64,000 bases of DNA from Paenibacillus sp. BIC5C1 (GCF_032399705.1 NZ_CP135922.1:2728001-2792000); one strand, 5' to 3'; positions 9,216-18,483 are shown, counted from the first letter of the stretch. The notes: a model not told the origin generated them from the letters alone. Made by a program: numbers and translations.

Positions 9216-10028
9216 ATGAGACGAATTGGGCAAGGAAGAACGGCTGAGATCTATGCGTACCCATCCAATCAGATTATGAAATTATATCATGCGGATTTTC
9301 CAACCGAAGCTGTTCAGAATGAGTTTCGAATTACCGAGGCAGTATTCCAAAAGGGCTTACCTGTTCCACAAGCAAGGTTGTATATGGATGATGCAGCGCG
9401 CAAAGGGATTATATTTGAACGGATTGAAGGCAGCACGATGTTATCCCTTATGATCCAGGAGCCCGTGTTGATCAAAGAACTATCGCGTCAAATGGCAGTC
9501 TGTCATCATAGCCTTCACGCCCAACAGGGTGATGAAGGAGTATTCCCTACACAAAAGCAGATTCTTACTGGGGCCATTCAAAATACCTCTCTATTGTCGG
9601 AAGAGGATAAGACGCAGGTAATTGCTTATTTGTCGTCTCTTCCAGAGCGAAAGCAAATTTGTCATGGCGACTTTCATCCCGATAATGTCATGTTAAATGA
9701 AACGAGAGATCAATATTGGGTTATAGACTGGATGACAGGCATGTCGGGTGATCCAGCGGGTGATGTGGCACGAAGCTGGGTAATATTAATGAGCGGCACG
9801 TTGCCGGAGGATACGGACCCGGCTGTTCAAAAAGGATTTGAATTGGCTCGCAATGTAATGTTGGAACATTATATCCAACATTACATCCAGATCTCCGGGA
9901 TATCCCGCCAGGAGTTGGATGCCTGGATTCTGCCTGTCGCGGCTGCACGTTTAGACGAGAGATTACCTGCAGTGGAAGAGAATCAGTTGATCAAGCTTGT
10001 GCAGGATCGTATTCGTCTACTGAATTGA
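9216..10028 (+). CDS. Aminoglycoside phosphotransferase (APH)-fold small-molecule kinase
   Basis: This 270-residue protein belongs to the APH / choline kinase-like phosphotransferase family. The catalytic loop HGDFHPDNVM (from residue 150, catalytic D152) and the following VIDWMTG metal-binding motif are intact. The N-terminal lobe starts with a short glycine-rich strand (GQGRTAEIYAY) and a lysine in IMKLYH suited to ATP binding. The substrate is unknown; the name does not imply antibiotic resistance. The start has GGGAGAG 7 bases upstream. The gene opens a same-strand group with the large methyltransferase and the histidine phosphatase. Confidence 0.85.
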   Translation: MRRIGQGRTAEIYAYPSNQIMKLYHADFPTEAVQNEFRITEAVFQKGLPVPQARLYMDDAARKGIIFERIEGSTMLSLMIQEPVLIKELSRQMAVCHHSLHAQQGDEGVFPTQKQILTGAIQNTSLLSEEDKTQVIAYLSSLPERKQICHGDFHPDNVMLNETRDQYWVIDWMTGMSGDPAGDVARSWVILMSGTLPEDTDPAVQKGFELARNVMLEHYIQHYIQISGISRQELDAWILPVAAARLDERLPAVEENQLIKLVQDRIRLLN

Positions 10029-10071
10029 TATATATAGCTTAACTAACAAGGATAACGAGGTGAAGAAATCC

Positions 10072-12381
10072 ATGCTGAACGCATTAAAGGCCATACAATC
10101 TTACAAGTCAGGCCATCTCCCTGAGGAAGAGCAGCCAACGTGGTTGCAGCTGCTGGCAGCGGCAGAGCAGCCGAATATTAACCTGGAACGCATTCATTCC
10201 ATAGCTGACCTGGAAGGCACGAATCCGGTACTGGATTATGTAGAACGCACACTCCAGGTGCTGGAGCAGCTTCAAGTTTCTTTTTGGATGCGAGAAATTC
10301 TGGAGGATGTGCTGGTCTGGTCGGAAACGGCAAAGGCAGGATCACCGAAACAGCGGCGAAATTGGCAGAAACAGGGGGTTAACCTGTTCGTGCACAATGT
10401 CGGTTCAGCACAGCTATATGACATGTATGGAAGTGTTGGAAATTTGCATGACAAGCAAGGCCATCGTGAGAAGGAACATTCATCTCGATCAGAATCCTCG
10501 CGTGATTTATCAAATGATGATCCAAGTGGTAGTGCACAAATTGTGCAAACCGCATATGGTTCACCCACACCTCGGCATGAGATCATTCATACTCTTATTG
10601 CCACACACGGACTTATTGGTCAGTACATCAGGGGAGAAATCCCATTTGCCGAAAATGCCCCGCTTCACTCGTTCATACCGCAAGGGTGGCTGACCGCAGA
10701 TGAATTGCAGGCCATCCTGATCGCATTAAATGAATGCATCATTGCTGGCGTTGAGAGAGCGTTGTGGAATCAAGTTCAGGTTGAAGTGCAGCGTATCGTA
10801 GGTTGGATCATTACAGAGCCGGATCATACGGACTGGAATGTGAAGGAGCGTCTTTCACGCTTACGGAGTTCGTCTATACTTCAGGGAGAAGCGATGGATG
10901 AAGCATATGCCAAACTTCAAGCCCGGCTTGAGATAGAGAGAATTCTCGCTCCTCTGGCTCATCGGACCTTATGGTATGTGGAGTCAGCGATGCATGATTT
11001 TTCGTTGCAGGAGATGGTTAAGATCTTCCTTTTGACGCTACACAGTGAAGCTATGTTGCTATCTGTAGATGATTTGACGATGAACAGCACAGGCATAGGC
11101 AGAGTAACCGAAGAAGAAGGAGTGGGCTTAAACTCGACTTCGCAGGAGCAACAATTGGATGTAGTGAGGCATATCAGCTTCGAACCATTAATGAACACGA
11201 TGTATTATGATTATAAAGGTGTCAAGAAACTGAATATTTACAAGAAACGAATGATTGAAAAGTATTTGGAGCAATATTCGTGGGAGCAAATTGAAGCCGG
11301 TCAGACGATCACTTACCCCCATCTGACACATCGGATTGAACGGCACAGGGATTTGCGGGATACGGTATTTGTGACATTTAAATTTTCTCCAGCGGCGGAG
11401 AAACTGATTGCATTCTGTATTGAGGCAGAAAAGTCTCCGTTATACGAAAAGGCTGTGCTGCTGTTATTTGACCTATTCGGATTGCGTCGGGATGCGTATG
11501 ATCGGTTCAATAATGAAGAGACGTATCTGGCCGACATGAACAGCTCAGGTGATTACAAGAAAGTACTGCTGGATTACATGGTTGGCAAACGTGTGCTCGA
11601 TATCGGTCCCGGCGGTGGAATATTGCTCGATCTGATTGAGCAGGAAAGACCTGAGATGGAACCAATCGGCATTGATATTTCAGCGAATGTCATTGAGGCG
11701 TTGGAGCGCAAAAAGCAGCGGGAGGCACATCGCTGGCAAGTATTGAAGGGGGATGCTCTTCAACTGGATCAATACGTGCAGTCAGGCACGGTGGATACGG
11801 TTATTTTTTCATCCATTCTGCATGAACTGTATTCGTATATTGAGCGTGACGGACGCAGATTCAACAGGGACACGGTCGTTGCTGCGTTAAGAAGTTCGTT
11901 TAACGTGTTGTCCCCTGGGGGCCGAATTCTGATCAGGGATGGCATCATGACTGAACCCGAAGCACAGAAACGTCGAATTCGTTTCCTCGAACCGGATGGG
12001 ATGCGATGGCTAGAGCGGTACGCACAGGATTTCCAGGGACGCAGCATTGAATTTGAGCGAATCTCTGAGGACGAGGCGCTGTTGGATATCAACGATGCGA
12101 TGGAATTTCTGTACACCTATACATGGGGTGAAGAAGCATATGTCCATGAGATTCAGGAACAATTCGGCATATTTACCCCATCGGCATATGAGCACTGTAT
12201 TCATGAAGCACTGGGGGAGCAAGCCGAGATTATTACATTCCGGTACTTTCTTCAGGAAGGATATACGGAGGCGCTTGGAGAACGAATTATATTTATGGAT
12301 GAACAGGGTCAACCTGCACCTTTGCCTGACAGCACCTGCCTGATCGTGATTGAAAAGAAGAAAGGAATGGCGGACAGATGA
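10072..12381 (+). CDS. Large protein with C-terminal SAM-dependent methyltransferase domain
   Basis: This protein has 769 residues from ATG 10072, which is favoured over GTG 10060 because GAGGTGA lies 8 bases before it. The C-terminal part (about 500-640) is a class I methyltransferase: KRVLDIGPGGGILLDLI is motif I, PIGIDIS is the acidic strand-2 motif, and VIFSSILHELYSY and LSPGGRILIRDG are later motifs. The first 500 residues match no family I can name; they are mostly helical, with a variable serine/histidine-rich stretch near 135-165. The stop overlaps the following phosphatase by four bases, so translation is coupled. The methyl acceptor is unknown. Confidence 0.8.
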   Translation: MLNALKAIQSYKSGHLPEEEQPTWLQLLAAAEQPNINLERIHSIADLEGTNPVLDYVERTLQVLEQLQVSFWMREILEDVLVWSETAKAGSPKQRRNWQKQGVNLFVHNVGSAQLYDMYGSVGNLHDKQGHREKEHSSRSESSRDLSNDDPSGSAQIVQTAYGSPTPRHEIIHTLIATHGLIGQYIRGEIPFAENAPLHSFIPQGWLTADELQAILIALNECIIAGVERALWNQVQVEVQRIVGWIITEPDHTDWNVKERLSRLRSSSILQGEAMDEAYAKLQARLEIERILAPLAHRTLWYVESAMHDFSLQEMVKIFLLTLHSEAMLLSVDDLTMNSTGIGRVTEEEGVGLNSTSQEQQLDVVRHISFEPLMNTMYYDYKGVKKLNIYKKRMIEKYLEQYSWEQIEAGQTITYPHLTHRIERHRDLRDTVFVTFKFSPAAEKLIAFCIEAEKSPLYEKAVLLLFDLFGLRRDAYDRFNNEETYLADMNSSGDYKKVLLDYMVGKRVLDIGPGGGILLDLIEQERPEMEPIGIDISANVIEALERKKQREAHRWQVLKGDALQLDQYVQSGTVDTVIFSSILHELYSYIERDGRRFNRDTVVAALRSSFNVLSPGGRILIRDGIMTEPEAQKRRIRFLEPDGMRWLERYAQDFQGRSIEFERISEDEALLDINDAMEFLYTYTWGEEAYVHEIQEQFGIFTPSAYEHCIHEALGEQAEIITFRYFLQEGYTEALGERIIFMDEQGQPAPLPDSTCLIVIEKKKGMADR

Positions 12382-12965
12382 CAAATGAAGCCAACACGGC
12401 TTTATATTTTGTAAGGCACGCGGAATCTGAATATATCGAAGGGCAGGAACGCGAGCGAAGTCTGACGGAACAAGGGAAGAGAGACGCGGCTAGCGTTGCG
12501 GGTTTGCTCCATCGGGAGCAGATCCGGTTGTTTTATTCCAGTCCGTATAGACGGGCCGTGGATACGATTCAGGGGTTGGCCGAAGTGTCAGAAGGCATTG
12601 TGGTCACGGAAGAGGATTTGCGTGAGCGTGAGCTGTCCGGTCCTGAAGTGAAGCATGAACATTTTCGTGAAGCCAAACAAAGGCTCTATAACAATCCTGC
12701 ATTTGCTTATTCAGGTGGAGAATCCGGCGAAGTCGCTGGGGCGCGGGCAATTGCTGTTATACAGCGAATTCTGGATAGGCATCCGGGACAAAAAATAGTG
12801 ATTGGCACCCATGGGGATATCATGACGTTGATTTTCAATTATTATGATCCGTCCTACGGTTATGACTTCTGGGCAAATACAACGATGCCGGACATCTACA
12901 AGCTTGAGTTCGATCGTGATGTCAGACTGGTTCAGGTAACACGATTGTGGGATGATCAGATTTAG
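12378..12965 (+). CDS. Histidine phosphatase (phosphoglycerate-mutase-like) family protein
   Basis: This is a 195-residue member of the branch-1 histidine phosphatase superfamily. The catalytic RHAES motif places the nucleophile at H14, and the second catalytic histidine is in GTHGDIM near residue 150; SSPYRRAVDTIQ supplies the conserved arginine. It is most like small broad-specificity phosphatases of the PhoE/GpmB type. The start overlaps the upstream methyltransferase stop (ATGA), which ties their expression and hints that a phosphorylated metabolite links kinase, methyltransferase and phosphatase. Confidence 0.88.
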   Translation: MTNEANTALYFVRHAESEYIEGQERERSLTEQGKRDAASVAGLLHREQIRLFYSSPYRRAVDTIQGLAEVSEGIVVTEEDLRERELSGPEVKHEHFREAKQRLYNNPAFAYSGGESGEVAGARAIAVIQRILDRHPGQKIVIGTHGDIMTLIFNYYDPSYGYDFWANTTMPDIYKLEFDRDVRLVQVTRLWDDQI

Positions 12966-13009
12966 TTTCTTTAGGTAACACGTTCTAACGACGTTAGGAG
13001 GCGATGATA

Positions 13010-13859
13010 CTGAACCTCAAGTTGATAGAGTCCTTTATGGAGCAACAAATCCGTTTTAATGACAATAAAAGTTTATTTTATAATGGAGGCAAGTCTGCAT
13101 TAGGGCCATCTCCACGAACGTTGTCCTGGCTTTTGGAATATCGCGCTGAAGTGGCAAAAGCATTAGAACGTATTTTTGCAGATGGATTATTGAGTCATTT
13201 TACAATTAAACTAGCAGATCAAGGAATCGGCCATTTTATCCATGTGAACCAGTTTATGCAGTTTACGAGCAAAGACAAGTTGCAATTGGCAGAATTATAT
13301 AAAGATCAATTTATGCGGATCTGGTCTCTTTTGCAGAATGAGAGGGCAGAGGAAGAGGTATTACAGCAATTTTTCCAGAAGCATTATCAACAGTTAAAAA
13401 CATTTCTAATACAGACTAACGGCGAGGACTTGTTTAAAAAATACACAATGGATCCACATCTGTTCTCCGCAGGCCAATTTGGTCCATTATTTACGTAGTA
13501 AAAAAATTGAAGCTTATGGGATGGACAGACAAGTGGATGAATTGGAAGATCGGCCGTTTTTACGACGTATGGGCTGGATGGAAACTTCATTTGAACAAGA
13601 ACAGTGGGGGACAATAATTTCCCATTTGGCATTCTCCAACCATTTCACACATCATCATCTCAAGGCAGACGGCGAACCAGAAGTATACGCTCAGAAATAT
13701 ATGGAACTTTTAAGAGCGCTAAAACCAGGAGGTTCCTTCTTCTATGCGCCGAGTGTTCCTTTCATAGAGTCATTCGTAGATCAACTGCCACAGTACTTTG
13801 TATGTCGAACCTGGATAACACCAACACAGCAAATGACGCGAATTACGCGACTGGACTAG
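13010..13859 (+). pseudogene. Frameshifted class I methyltransferase remnant
   Basis: Two overlapping frames appear to be one broken gene. The first (to 13498) gives an N-terminal region containing FNDNKSLFYNGGKSALGPSP and ends in PHLFSAGQFGPLFT. The second frame resumes as SPQANLVHYLRSKKIEAYGM, with D in AYGMDR and then the methyltransferase post-motif LKPGGSFFYAP. The expected motif I (D-x-G-x-G) is absent at the join, so a small deletion as well as a frameshift is likely. The AGGAGG at 12997-13002 is 1 base from ATG 13004 but 7 bases from a CTG at 13010, so even the start is uncertain. Loss of function is inferred. Confidence 0.6.
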
Positions 13860-13883
13860 ATAAAAAAGGGGACACGGCGTGAA

Positions 13884-14519
13884 ATGAAGAGTACGTTTAT
13901 GCTGGATACGTACACTGTTGAAGAGCTAAAAGTCTCTCACTTGCAAGATAGGATGTACTGCATATTTGATCTTGAGGGCACAGGGATTAATCCGGCAGAG
14001 GAGAGTGTGACCCAATTCGGTGCAATGAACTACAAAAAAGGAAAGTCATTAGATTCATCTTTCACTTCACTTGTACGTTCCTCTAAACCGATTCCGGAAA
14101 CGGTCGCGAAGTTAACGGGAATTTCAAATGAGGATAAGATCCAGGCTCCCTCATTTGATGCGGATAAATTGCTGGCCGATTTGAATGGAGGGCGAATTCT
14201 TAGTCAGCAAACATTCGAAGGACTGGATGTGGAAGCCTATCTGAATCAACGGGATGCTTCCGAATTTGCCGATGAGTGGATGCAAGCATTTGAACGGTTT
14301 GCTCAGAAGACAGACGTCGTGGAAGGAGAAGTGCTGCGTGCATGCAGGGAACGGGCTTTCAAACGAACGATTGCTCTTGTAGGCGATCCTGAACTAGCCG
14401 GATATATCAGTGATGATATTGGATTGATTGGCGCGGCCCTGTTACAGGACGAAATGCAGGACTCATTTGTTATGCAATTACTTGAACGTTATCAACAAAG
14501 TACATTGCCCCTGTGTTAA
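13884..14519 (+). CDS. Chimeric or truncated DEDD-type 3'-5' exonuclease-like protein
   Basis: This is a 211-residue protein. Residues 20-95 look like the start of a DnaQ/KapD-type exonuclease: YCIFDLEGTG contains the Exo I D-x-E motif, and SLVRSSKPIPETVAKLTGIS is typical of the family. After about residue 95 the similarity ends; Exo II and the Exo III H-x(4)-D motif, needed for catalysis, are missing. The remainder contains RAFKRTIALVGDPELAGYIS and resembles part of a different protein that I cannot name. A deletion fusing two genes is the simplest reading. It sits directly after another damaged gene. Confidence 0.55.
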   Translation: MKSTFMLDTYTVEELKVSHLQDRMYCIFDLEGTGINPAEESVTQFGAMNYKKGKSLDSSFTSLVRSSKPIPETVAKLTGISNEDKIQAPSFDADKLLADLNGGRILSQQTFEGLDVEAYLNQRDASEFADEWMQAFERFAQKTDVVEGEVLRACRERAFKRTIALVGDPELAGYISDDIGLIGAALLQDEMQDSFVMQLLERYQQSTLPLC

Positions 14520-14625
14520 GCGGGAGTGACGGTTGTATATTCTTTTCGTTTGTATAAAAAAATAGCTTCGAATGTGTATTGTGAGTTCTGCACAGCATAA
14601 GGTACAATTCATCTAAGCATTGAGT

Positions 14626-14644
14626 GAGAATGATAATCATTATT
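14626..14644. promoter_or_regulatory. Fur box upstream of second binding lipoprotein
   Basis: GAGAATGATAATCATTATT matches the 19-bp Fur consensus at 17 positions. It lies about 55 bases before the ATG at 14700 and predicts iron repression of this gene. Confidence 0.9.
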
Positions 14645-14699
14645 CATAAAACATATTCTCACCAATACAACAACAGATTACATAGGGGTGAAGGGTATC

Positions 14700-15698
14700 A
14701 TGGTAAGGTTCAATAAAGGGTTTAAAGGGTGGACGATCATACTGCTACTTATGGTTGTAGTTATATCGGGCTGTAGTGCAAATTCTGAGTCAAAAGCAGA
14801 ACAGGCTCCTGTATCTGAGACCACAGTTTCGGATGGCAGTACTTCTGAAACAACAGAAAAAGAAGCAGAGACGCGTGTCGTACAGGATGGATTTGGTGAT
14901 GTGACGATCCCGGTGCATCCGCAGCGGATTGCTGGTATCTATGTGGAAGATTATCTCAAGGCTCTCGATATCACACCTGTCGTACAGTGGTATAATCCGA
15001 TGTGGGGTGTGCAGGAATATCTGGATCTGGATGTGCCACGGTTCGATTTGACTGGGAGTATTGAAGCGTTACTTCAATATGATCCGGATCTAATCATTGT
15101 GGATGGAGTGGATGCAGCGACATATGAAATGTACTCCAAGGTAGCACCGACGTATCGTTTGCCTGAGGACATTTTGCAGGATTCCAATCAGATCTTGACC
15201 ACCATTGCCGATGTTGTCGGTAAACCGGAAAAGGGTGCAGAAGTTGCGGCTGAATTTGAAGCCAAAATTGCAGACGCCAAGTCAAAGCTGCAAGAAGCGA
15301 TTGGAAATGAGACAGTAGCCGTTGTACGCCTTAACGTGACTGAGAAGACGTTAGCTTTGTTTGGCGTAAAGAATCGTCTTGCAGGATTTATCTATTCAGA
15401 TGTTGGATTAACACCGCATCCGTTGGCAGCTAACATGAAGGAATATCAGGAGTTACTGTCAGAAGAGGCGATTCCGGAGCTGGATGCAGACCACATTATT
15501 GTGTTCCCTTCCAATGGGAATTGGTCTTCCAAAGAGAACCAGGCGGCCATCAAAGTATTGGACGGGAAGTTGTGGCAGTCCCTTCCGGCCGTTAAAAACA
15601 AACATGTGTACATGATGGAAAGATCGCACTGGCAATCAGGAGCCGTCATAGCCAATTCAATGAAGATTGATGATCTTCTGCAAAAAATGATTCAATAA
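14700..15698 (+). CDS. Iron-siderophore ABC transporter substrate-binding lipoprotein (second)
   Basis: This is a 332-residue extracytoplasmic receptor of the FecB/FhuD-like fold. ATG 14700 is chosen over GTG 14688 because AGGGGTGA precedes it by 8 bases. The signal peptide ends in the lipobox ISGC, followed by a Ser/Thr/Glu linker and then TRVVQDGFGDVTIPVHPQRI, the standard first strand. No permease follows; the next gene is an AraC regulator whose own binding domain is of the same class. The protein may feed the FecCD permeases at 5.5-7.5 kb or a distant pair. Expression is probably controlled by the Fur box 55 bases upstream. Confidence 0.92.
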   Translation: MVRFNKGFKGWTIILLLMVVVISGCSANSESKAEQAPVSETTVSDGSTSETTEKEAETRVVQDGFGDVTIPVHPQRIAGIYVEDYLKALDITPVVQWYNPMWGVQEYLDLDVPRFDLTGSIEALLQYDPDLIIVDGVDAATYEMYSKVAPTYRLPEDILQDSNQILTTIADVVGKPEKGAEVAAEFEAKIADAKSKLQEAIGNETVAVVRLNVTEKTLALFGVKNRLAGFIYSDVGLTPHPLAANMKEYQELLSEEAIPELDADHIIVFPSNGNWSSKENQAAIKVLDGKLWQSLPAVKNKHVYMMERSHWQSGAVIANSMKIDDLLQKMIQ

Positions 15699-15710
15699 GC
15701 ATACTCCCAT

Positions 15711-15750
15711 AAGAAAGTTCTTCAGTAGGGTTGAAGAGCTTTCTTTTTTC
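15711..15750 (+). terminator. Rho-independent terminator after second lipoprotein
   Basis: A 14-bp stem (15711-15724 with 15732-15745, one G-U pair) is followed by a T run. It isolates the lipoprotein from the regulator downstream. Confidence 0.8.
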
Positions 15751-15762
15751 GTATACACTGTT

Positions 15763-15781
15763 TTAAATGATAATAATTCTC
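15763..15781. promoter_or_regulatory. Probable Fur box upstream of AraC regulator
   Basis: The site contains AATGATAATAATTCTC and agrees with the Fur consensus at 14 of 19 positions, the right half being weaker. It is 17 bases before the start codon at 15798. Confidence 0.6.
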
Positions 15782-15797
15782 AGTTAAGGAAGATGAA

Positions 15798-17459
15798 ATG
15801 AACATGTGCCCCACAATAATGCAATGGATTCCCAAGCCCTGGTTATGCTTGCTTCAACATATGAAATACTTAGATTATAGCCAAGTCGATATCGCCAACA
15901 GGCGGACATATAACAAGACATCATCACATGCTCTTTTCGTAGTGACGGGTGGGCATGGCTCAATAGATTCTTTGGAAAATAGGGACACTCGTTTGGAAAA
16001 AGGGATGATTATGTTTGTTCCAGCTGGACGTACCATTGTGATTGAAGGCTCCAGTGAGTTGCAATATTATAGACTTGAGCTGATGGTAGCTGAGATGAAA
16101 GAAGATAAGGCCAGTAAGTTGAGTATAACAGATGAAGTGGTGCAACAAGAGCCGACGGCCTTTATATCAGATCTAGATCGGTTGCCTCTTATTGAGCTGA
16201 ATTATAGCCCATGGAGTTCCTGTCTGAAATCGTTGGAACAGATATCTCGTGGGCAGACTGCTCATAATTGGTTGGACCATTGGGAGATACAACTGCGTTT
16301 TCAGGAGTGGTTCCGAGTGCTGCTTCGGCAAAATGATCCCGAGATTGAATCGCCGGATGACCGTGCCCGGCTTCAAAGCTCGATTCGTTATATTCGCGAA
16401 CACTATGATCAGCCCATAACGGTTGACGATCTGGCAGCAGAGATCCGGCTTACCAGATCCAGTTATACCCGACAATTCAAGGAGATCACAGGCAAGCTTC
16501 CGCTTGATTATATAAATGCTGTACGATTGGAGCATTCCAAACTGCTGTTACAGATGACCGATGATCGCTTGCATGAAATTGCACAGAATGTCGGATTTAA
16601 TAACGAATATTATTTCGGTCGCCGATTCAAGCAATATGCAGGTGTTTCTCCAGGGGTATATCGGCGTCATTACCGTCAAGAAGTACGTGTGTTTGCACCG
16701 TATCTGGAGGATTTTGTACTGGCACTTGGAATAAAACCGATACTGCAAACTTCCCATCGTTCTTGGGGAAGACAGCAATATTTGGGGTTGGAAGATGTTC
16801 CTGAATTTGATGTTTCTCAGCTGGACATAGGGTTTATTGAGACGAATGTACCTGAATTTATTATGCTGAACAACGGATACCAACGCTGGAATCTGGAGCG
16901 GTTTGATCAAGTAGCCCCGACATTTTACGTGGGTCATCAGGGAGAGGATTGGCGTTCCATTTTGAAATCCACCGCGGATGTGCTGGGAAAGGTAAGCCGG
17001 GTGCAGGATGTCATAGGTGATTATGAGGAAAAGGCGCAGGAAGCCAAGAAACTTTTGAAACGATATATGCGTGGAAAAACCGTCGCTTTTTTGCGTATTT
17101 CTACATCGGAAATTACACTCTATGGGAACCATTATGGTTACGTAGGTCCTGTATTGTATCAAGATTTAGGATTAACTCCGCATTTCCGTGTACAGCAATG
17201 GGCAAGCCAAAATCGAAGAGTCGGTATTGGGCTGGAGCAGCTATGTCAGCTTGAAGCAGATCACCTCTTTATCACATTTGATAATATGAATTCTGCCTAT
17301 CCCGGAGAGGAACGGAAGCTCCTGGAAAGAGATGAGTGGAAACGGCTGCCTGCCGTAAAAAGCGGTCACGTATATGAGGTGGATTTTATGACCTGGATGA
17401 ATTACGGTGTCATCTCCCATGGGAAGAAGATCGATGATATACTACGGTATTTGGGCTGA
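15798..17459 (+). CDS. AraC-family regulator fused to a siderophore-binding-protein domain (second)
   Basis: This 553-residue protein has the same three-part layout as the regulator at 7.5 kb: a cupin-like sensor (1-170), an AraC double helix-turn-helix (about 196-290, with IAQNVGFNNEYYFGRRFKQY), and a binding-protein domain (about 295-553) beginning VRVFAPYLEDFVLALGIKP. It has no signal peptide and should act in the cytoplasm as a ferric-siderophore-responsive activator. AAGGA lies 7 bases before the ATG. Its most likely target is the neighbouring lipoprotein gene, giving a self-contained receptor/sensor pair under Fur. Confidence 0.92.
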   Translation: MNMCPTIMQWIPKPWLCLLQHMKYLDYSQVDIANRRTYNKTSSHALFVVTGGHGSIDSLENRDTRLEKGMIMFVPAGRTIVIEGSSELQYYRLELMVAEMKEDKASKLSITDEVVQQEPTAFISDLDRLPLIELNYSPWSSCLKSLEQISRGQTAHNWLDHWEIQLRFQEWFRVLLRQNDPEIESPDDRARLQSSIRYIREHYDQPITVDDLAAEIRLTRSSYTRQFKEITGKLPLDYINAVRLEHSKLLLQMTDDRLHEIAQNVGFNNEYYFGRRFKQYAGVSPGVYRRHYRQEVRVFAPYLEDFVLALGIKPILQTSHRSWGRQQYLGLEDVPEFDVSQLDIGFIETNVPEFIMLNNGYQRWNLERFDQVAPTFYVGHQGEDWRSILKSTADVLGKVSRVQDVIGDYEEKAQEAKKLLKRYMRGKTVAFLRISTSEITLYGNHYGYVGPVLYQDLGLTPHFRVQQWASQNRRVGIGLEQLCQLEADHLFITFDNMNSAYPGEERKLLERDEWKRLPAVKSGHVYEVDFMTWMNYGVISHGKKIDDILRYLG

Positions 17460-17519
17460 ATTAGACAACACGTGAAGACTAAATTAACTCAAAAATCAAA
17501 TTAAAGGCGTGGTCACCTG

Positions 17520-17555
17520 AAAGGAACAGTGGCGATAAGCTTGCTGCTCCTTTTT
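17520..17555. terminator. Bidirectional terminator between convergent genes
   Basis: AAAGGAACAG pairs with CTGCTCCTTTT around a 14-base loop, with one mismatch, and T-rich ends on both strands. It sits between the AraC gene (+) and the yedK-like gene (-). Confidence 0.6.
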
Positions 17556-17559
17556 ATTC

Positions 17560-18228
17560 TTAACTGACCTCTTTGATCAATTCCTCGTGATTATTTCGCA
17601 CATTACCTACTGCAGAATCCACCTTGTATGCTATCATTTCATCGGCCTCATACGGGCTGAGAAGCCTCAGAACGCTTTCCTTGTCCGATTCCTTGTTTAG
17701 CCAATCCGCTTCATCTTGCGGCCGGAGAATGACTGGCATACGATCGTGGATGTCAGTCATAAGACGGTTAGGTTCAGTAGTAATGATGGTGCAAGTTGAA
17801 AGCTTGTTGCCTTCTGGATCAATCCAAGTATCGTATAGGCCAGCAAGCGAGAAGATGGAGTCATCTTTCATTAAAATCCGCATTGGTTGCTTTATGGATC
17901 CGTCCTTTTTCCATTCATAAAATCCCGAGCATGGGATAATACAACGCTTGGAACTGATCAGGCGTTTAAAGGCTGGTTTCTCTGTGAGTGTCTCTACACG
18001 GGCGTTTATCATCTTATTGCCTATTTTTTCATCCTTGGCCCAATTAGGAACCAGACCCCATCGAAGCGACCCCAATCGATTACCGTCTTTACTGCCGATA
18101 ATTGTCGGGATGAATTGCATAGGCGCAGCGTTATAATTAGGTTTGTACTCAAATCCCTCAGCAATAGAAGCATAGTACCTGTCCATAATTTCTTCGATTG
18201 GATCTGTAATCGTGAATCTTCCGCACAT
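17560..18228 (-). CDS. yedK: SOS response-associated peptidase (YedK/HMCES family)
   Basis: This 222-residue protein of the SRAP family forms a thiazolidine crosslink to abasic sites in single-stranded DNA and so shields them. After Met removal the nucleophile is C2 in MCGRFTI. Other family motifs are YNAAPMQFIP, LRWGLVPNWAK, INARVETL, CIIPCSGFYEWKK and MPVILRP. The protein is full length. It lies alone on the minus strand between terminators. A PBSX/LexA-type operator was not evident in the upstream 200 bases. The symbol follows the E. coli homologue; B. subtilis YoqW/YoaM are relatives. Confidence 0.93.
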   Translation of the reverse strand: MCGRFTITDPIEEIMDRYYASIAEGFEYKPNYNAAPMQFIPTIIGSKDGNRLGSLRWGLVPNWAKDEKIGNKMINARVETLTEKPAFKRLISSKRCIIPCSGFYEWKKDGSIKQPMRILMKDDSIFSLAGLYDTWIDPEGNKLSTCTIITTEPNRLMTDIHDRMPVILRPQDEADWLNKESDKESVLRLLSPYEADEMIAYKVDSAVGNVRNNHEELIKEVS

Positions 18229-18417
18229 ATCGAAGCCTCCTTTAAAACGCTATAGTATGTAATTTAACTCAAATCTTTAACGTTAGAAACGGGTAATATG
18301 TGGTGTCGCGTATCCAATTGAAAAAAAATATGCAATAAATCACGTGGAATTTCTGCGAAACAACATGGGAAAACAGCGATGTATGCAGGCAGGTTTGGAT
18401 TTGAGCAAAATATATAG

Positions 18418-18450
18418 AAAAAGCCTGTTCACTAATGAACGGGCTTTTTA
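18418..18450. terminator. Rho-independent terminator for the VOC gene
   Basis: AAAAAGCCTGTTCA and TGAACGGGCTTTTT form a 14-bp stem (one G-U pair) with a 4-base loop. It lies just past the minus-strand VOC stop codon. Confidence 0.85.
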
Positions 18451-18483
18451 GTGTGTCGTTTTGCCGCAGTTAAGTCAGGAGAT

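Noticed and set aside
9216..10028. Reading the APH-fold gene as an aminoglycoside-resistance gene.
   Set aside because: Only general kinase motifs are present; no specific resistance-family signature, and the context is metabolic.
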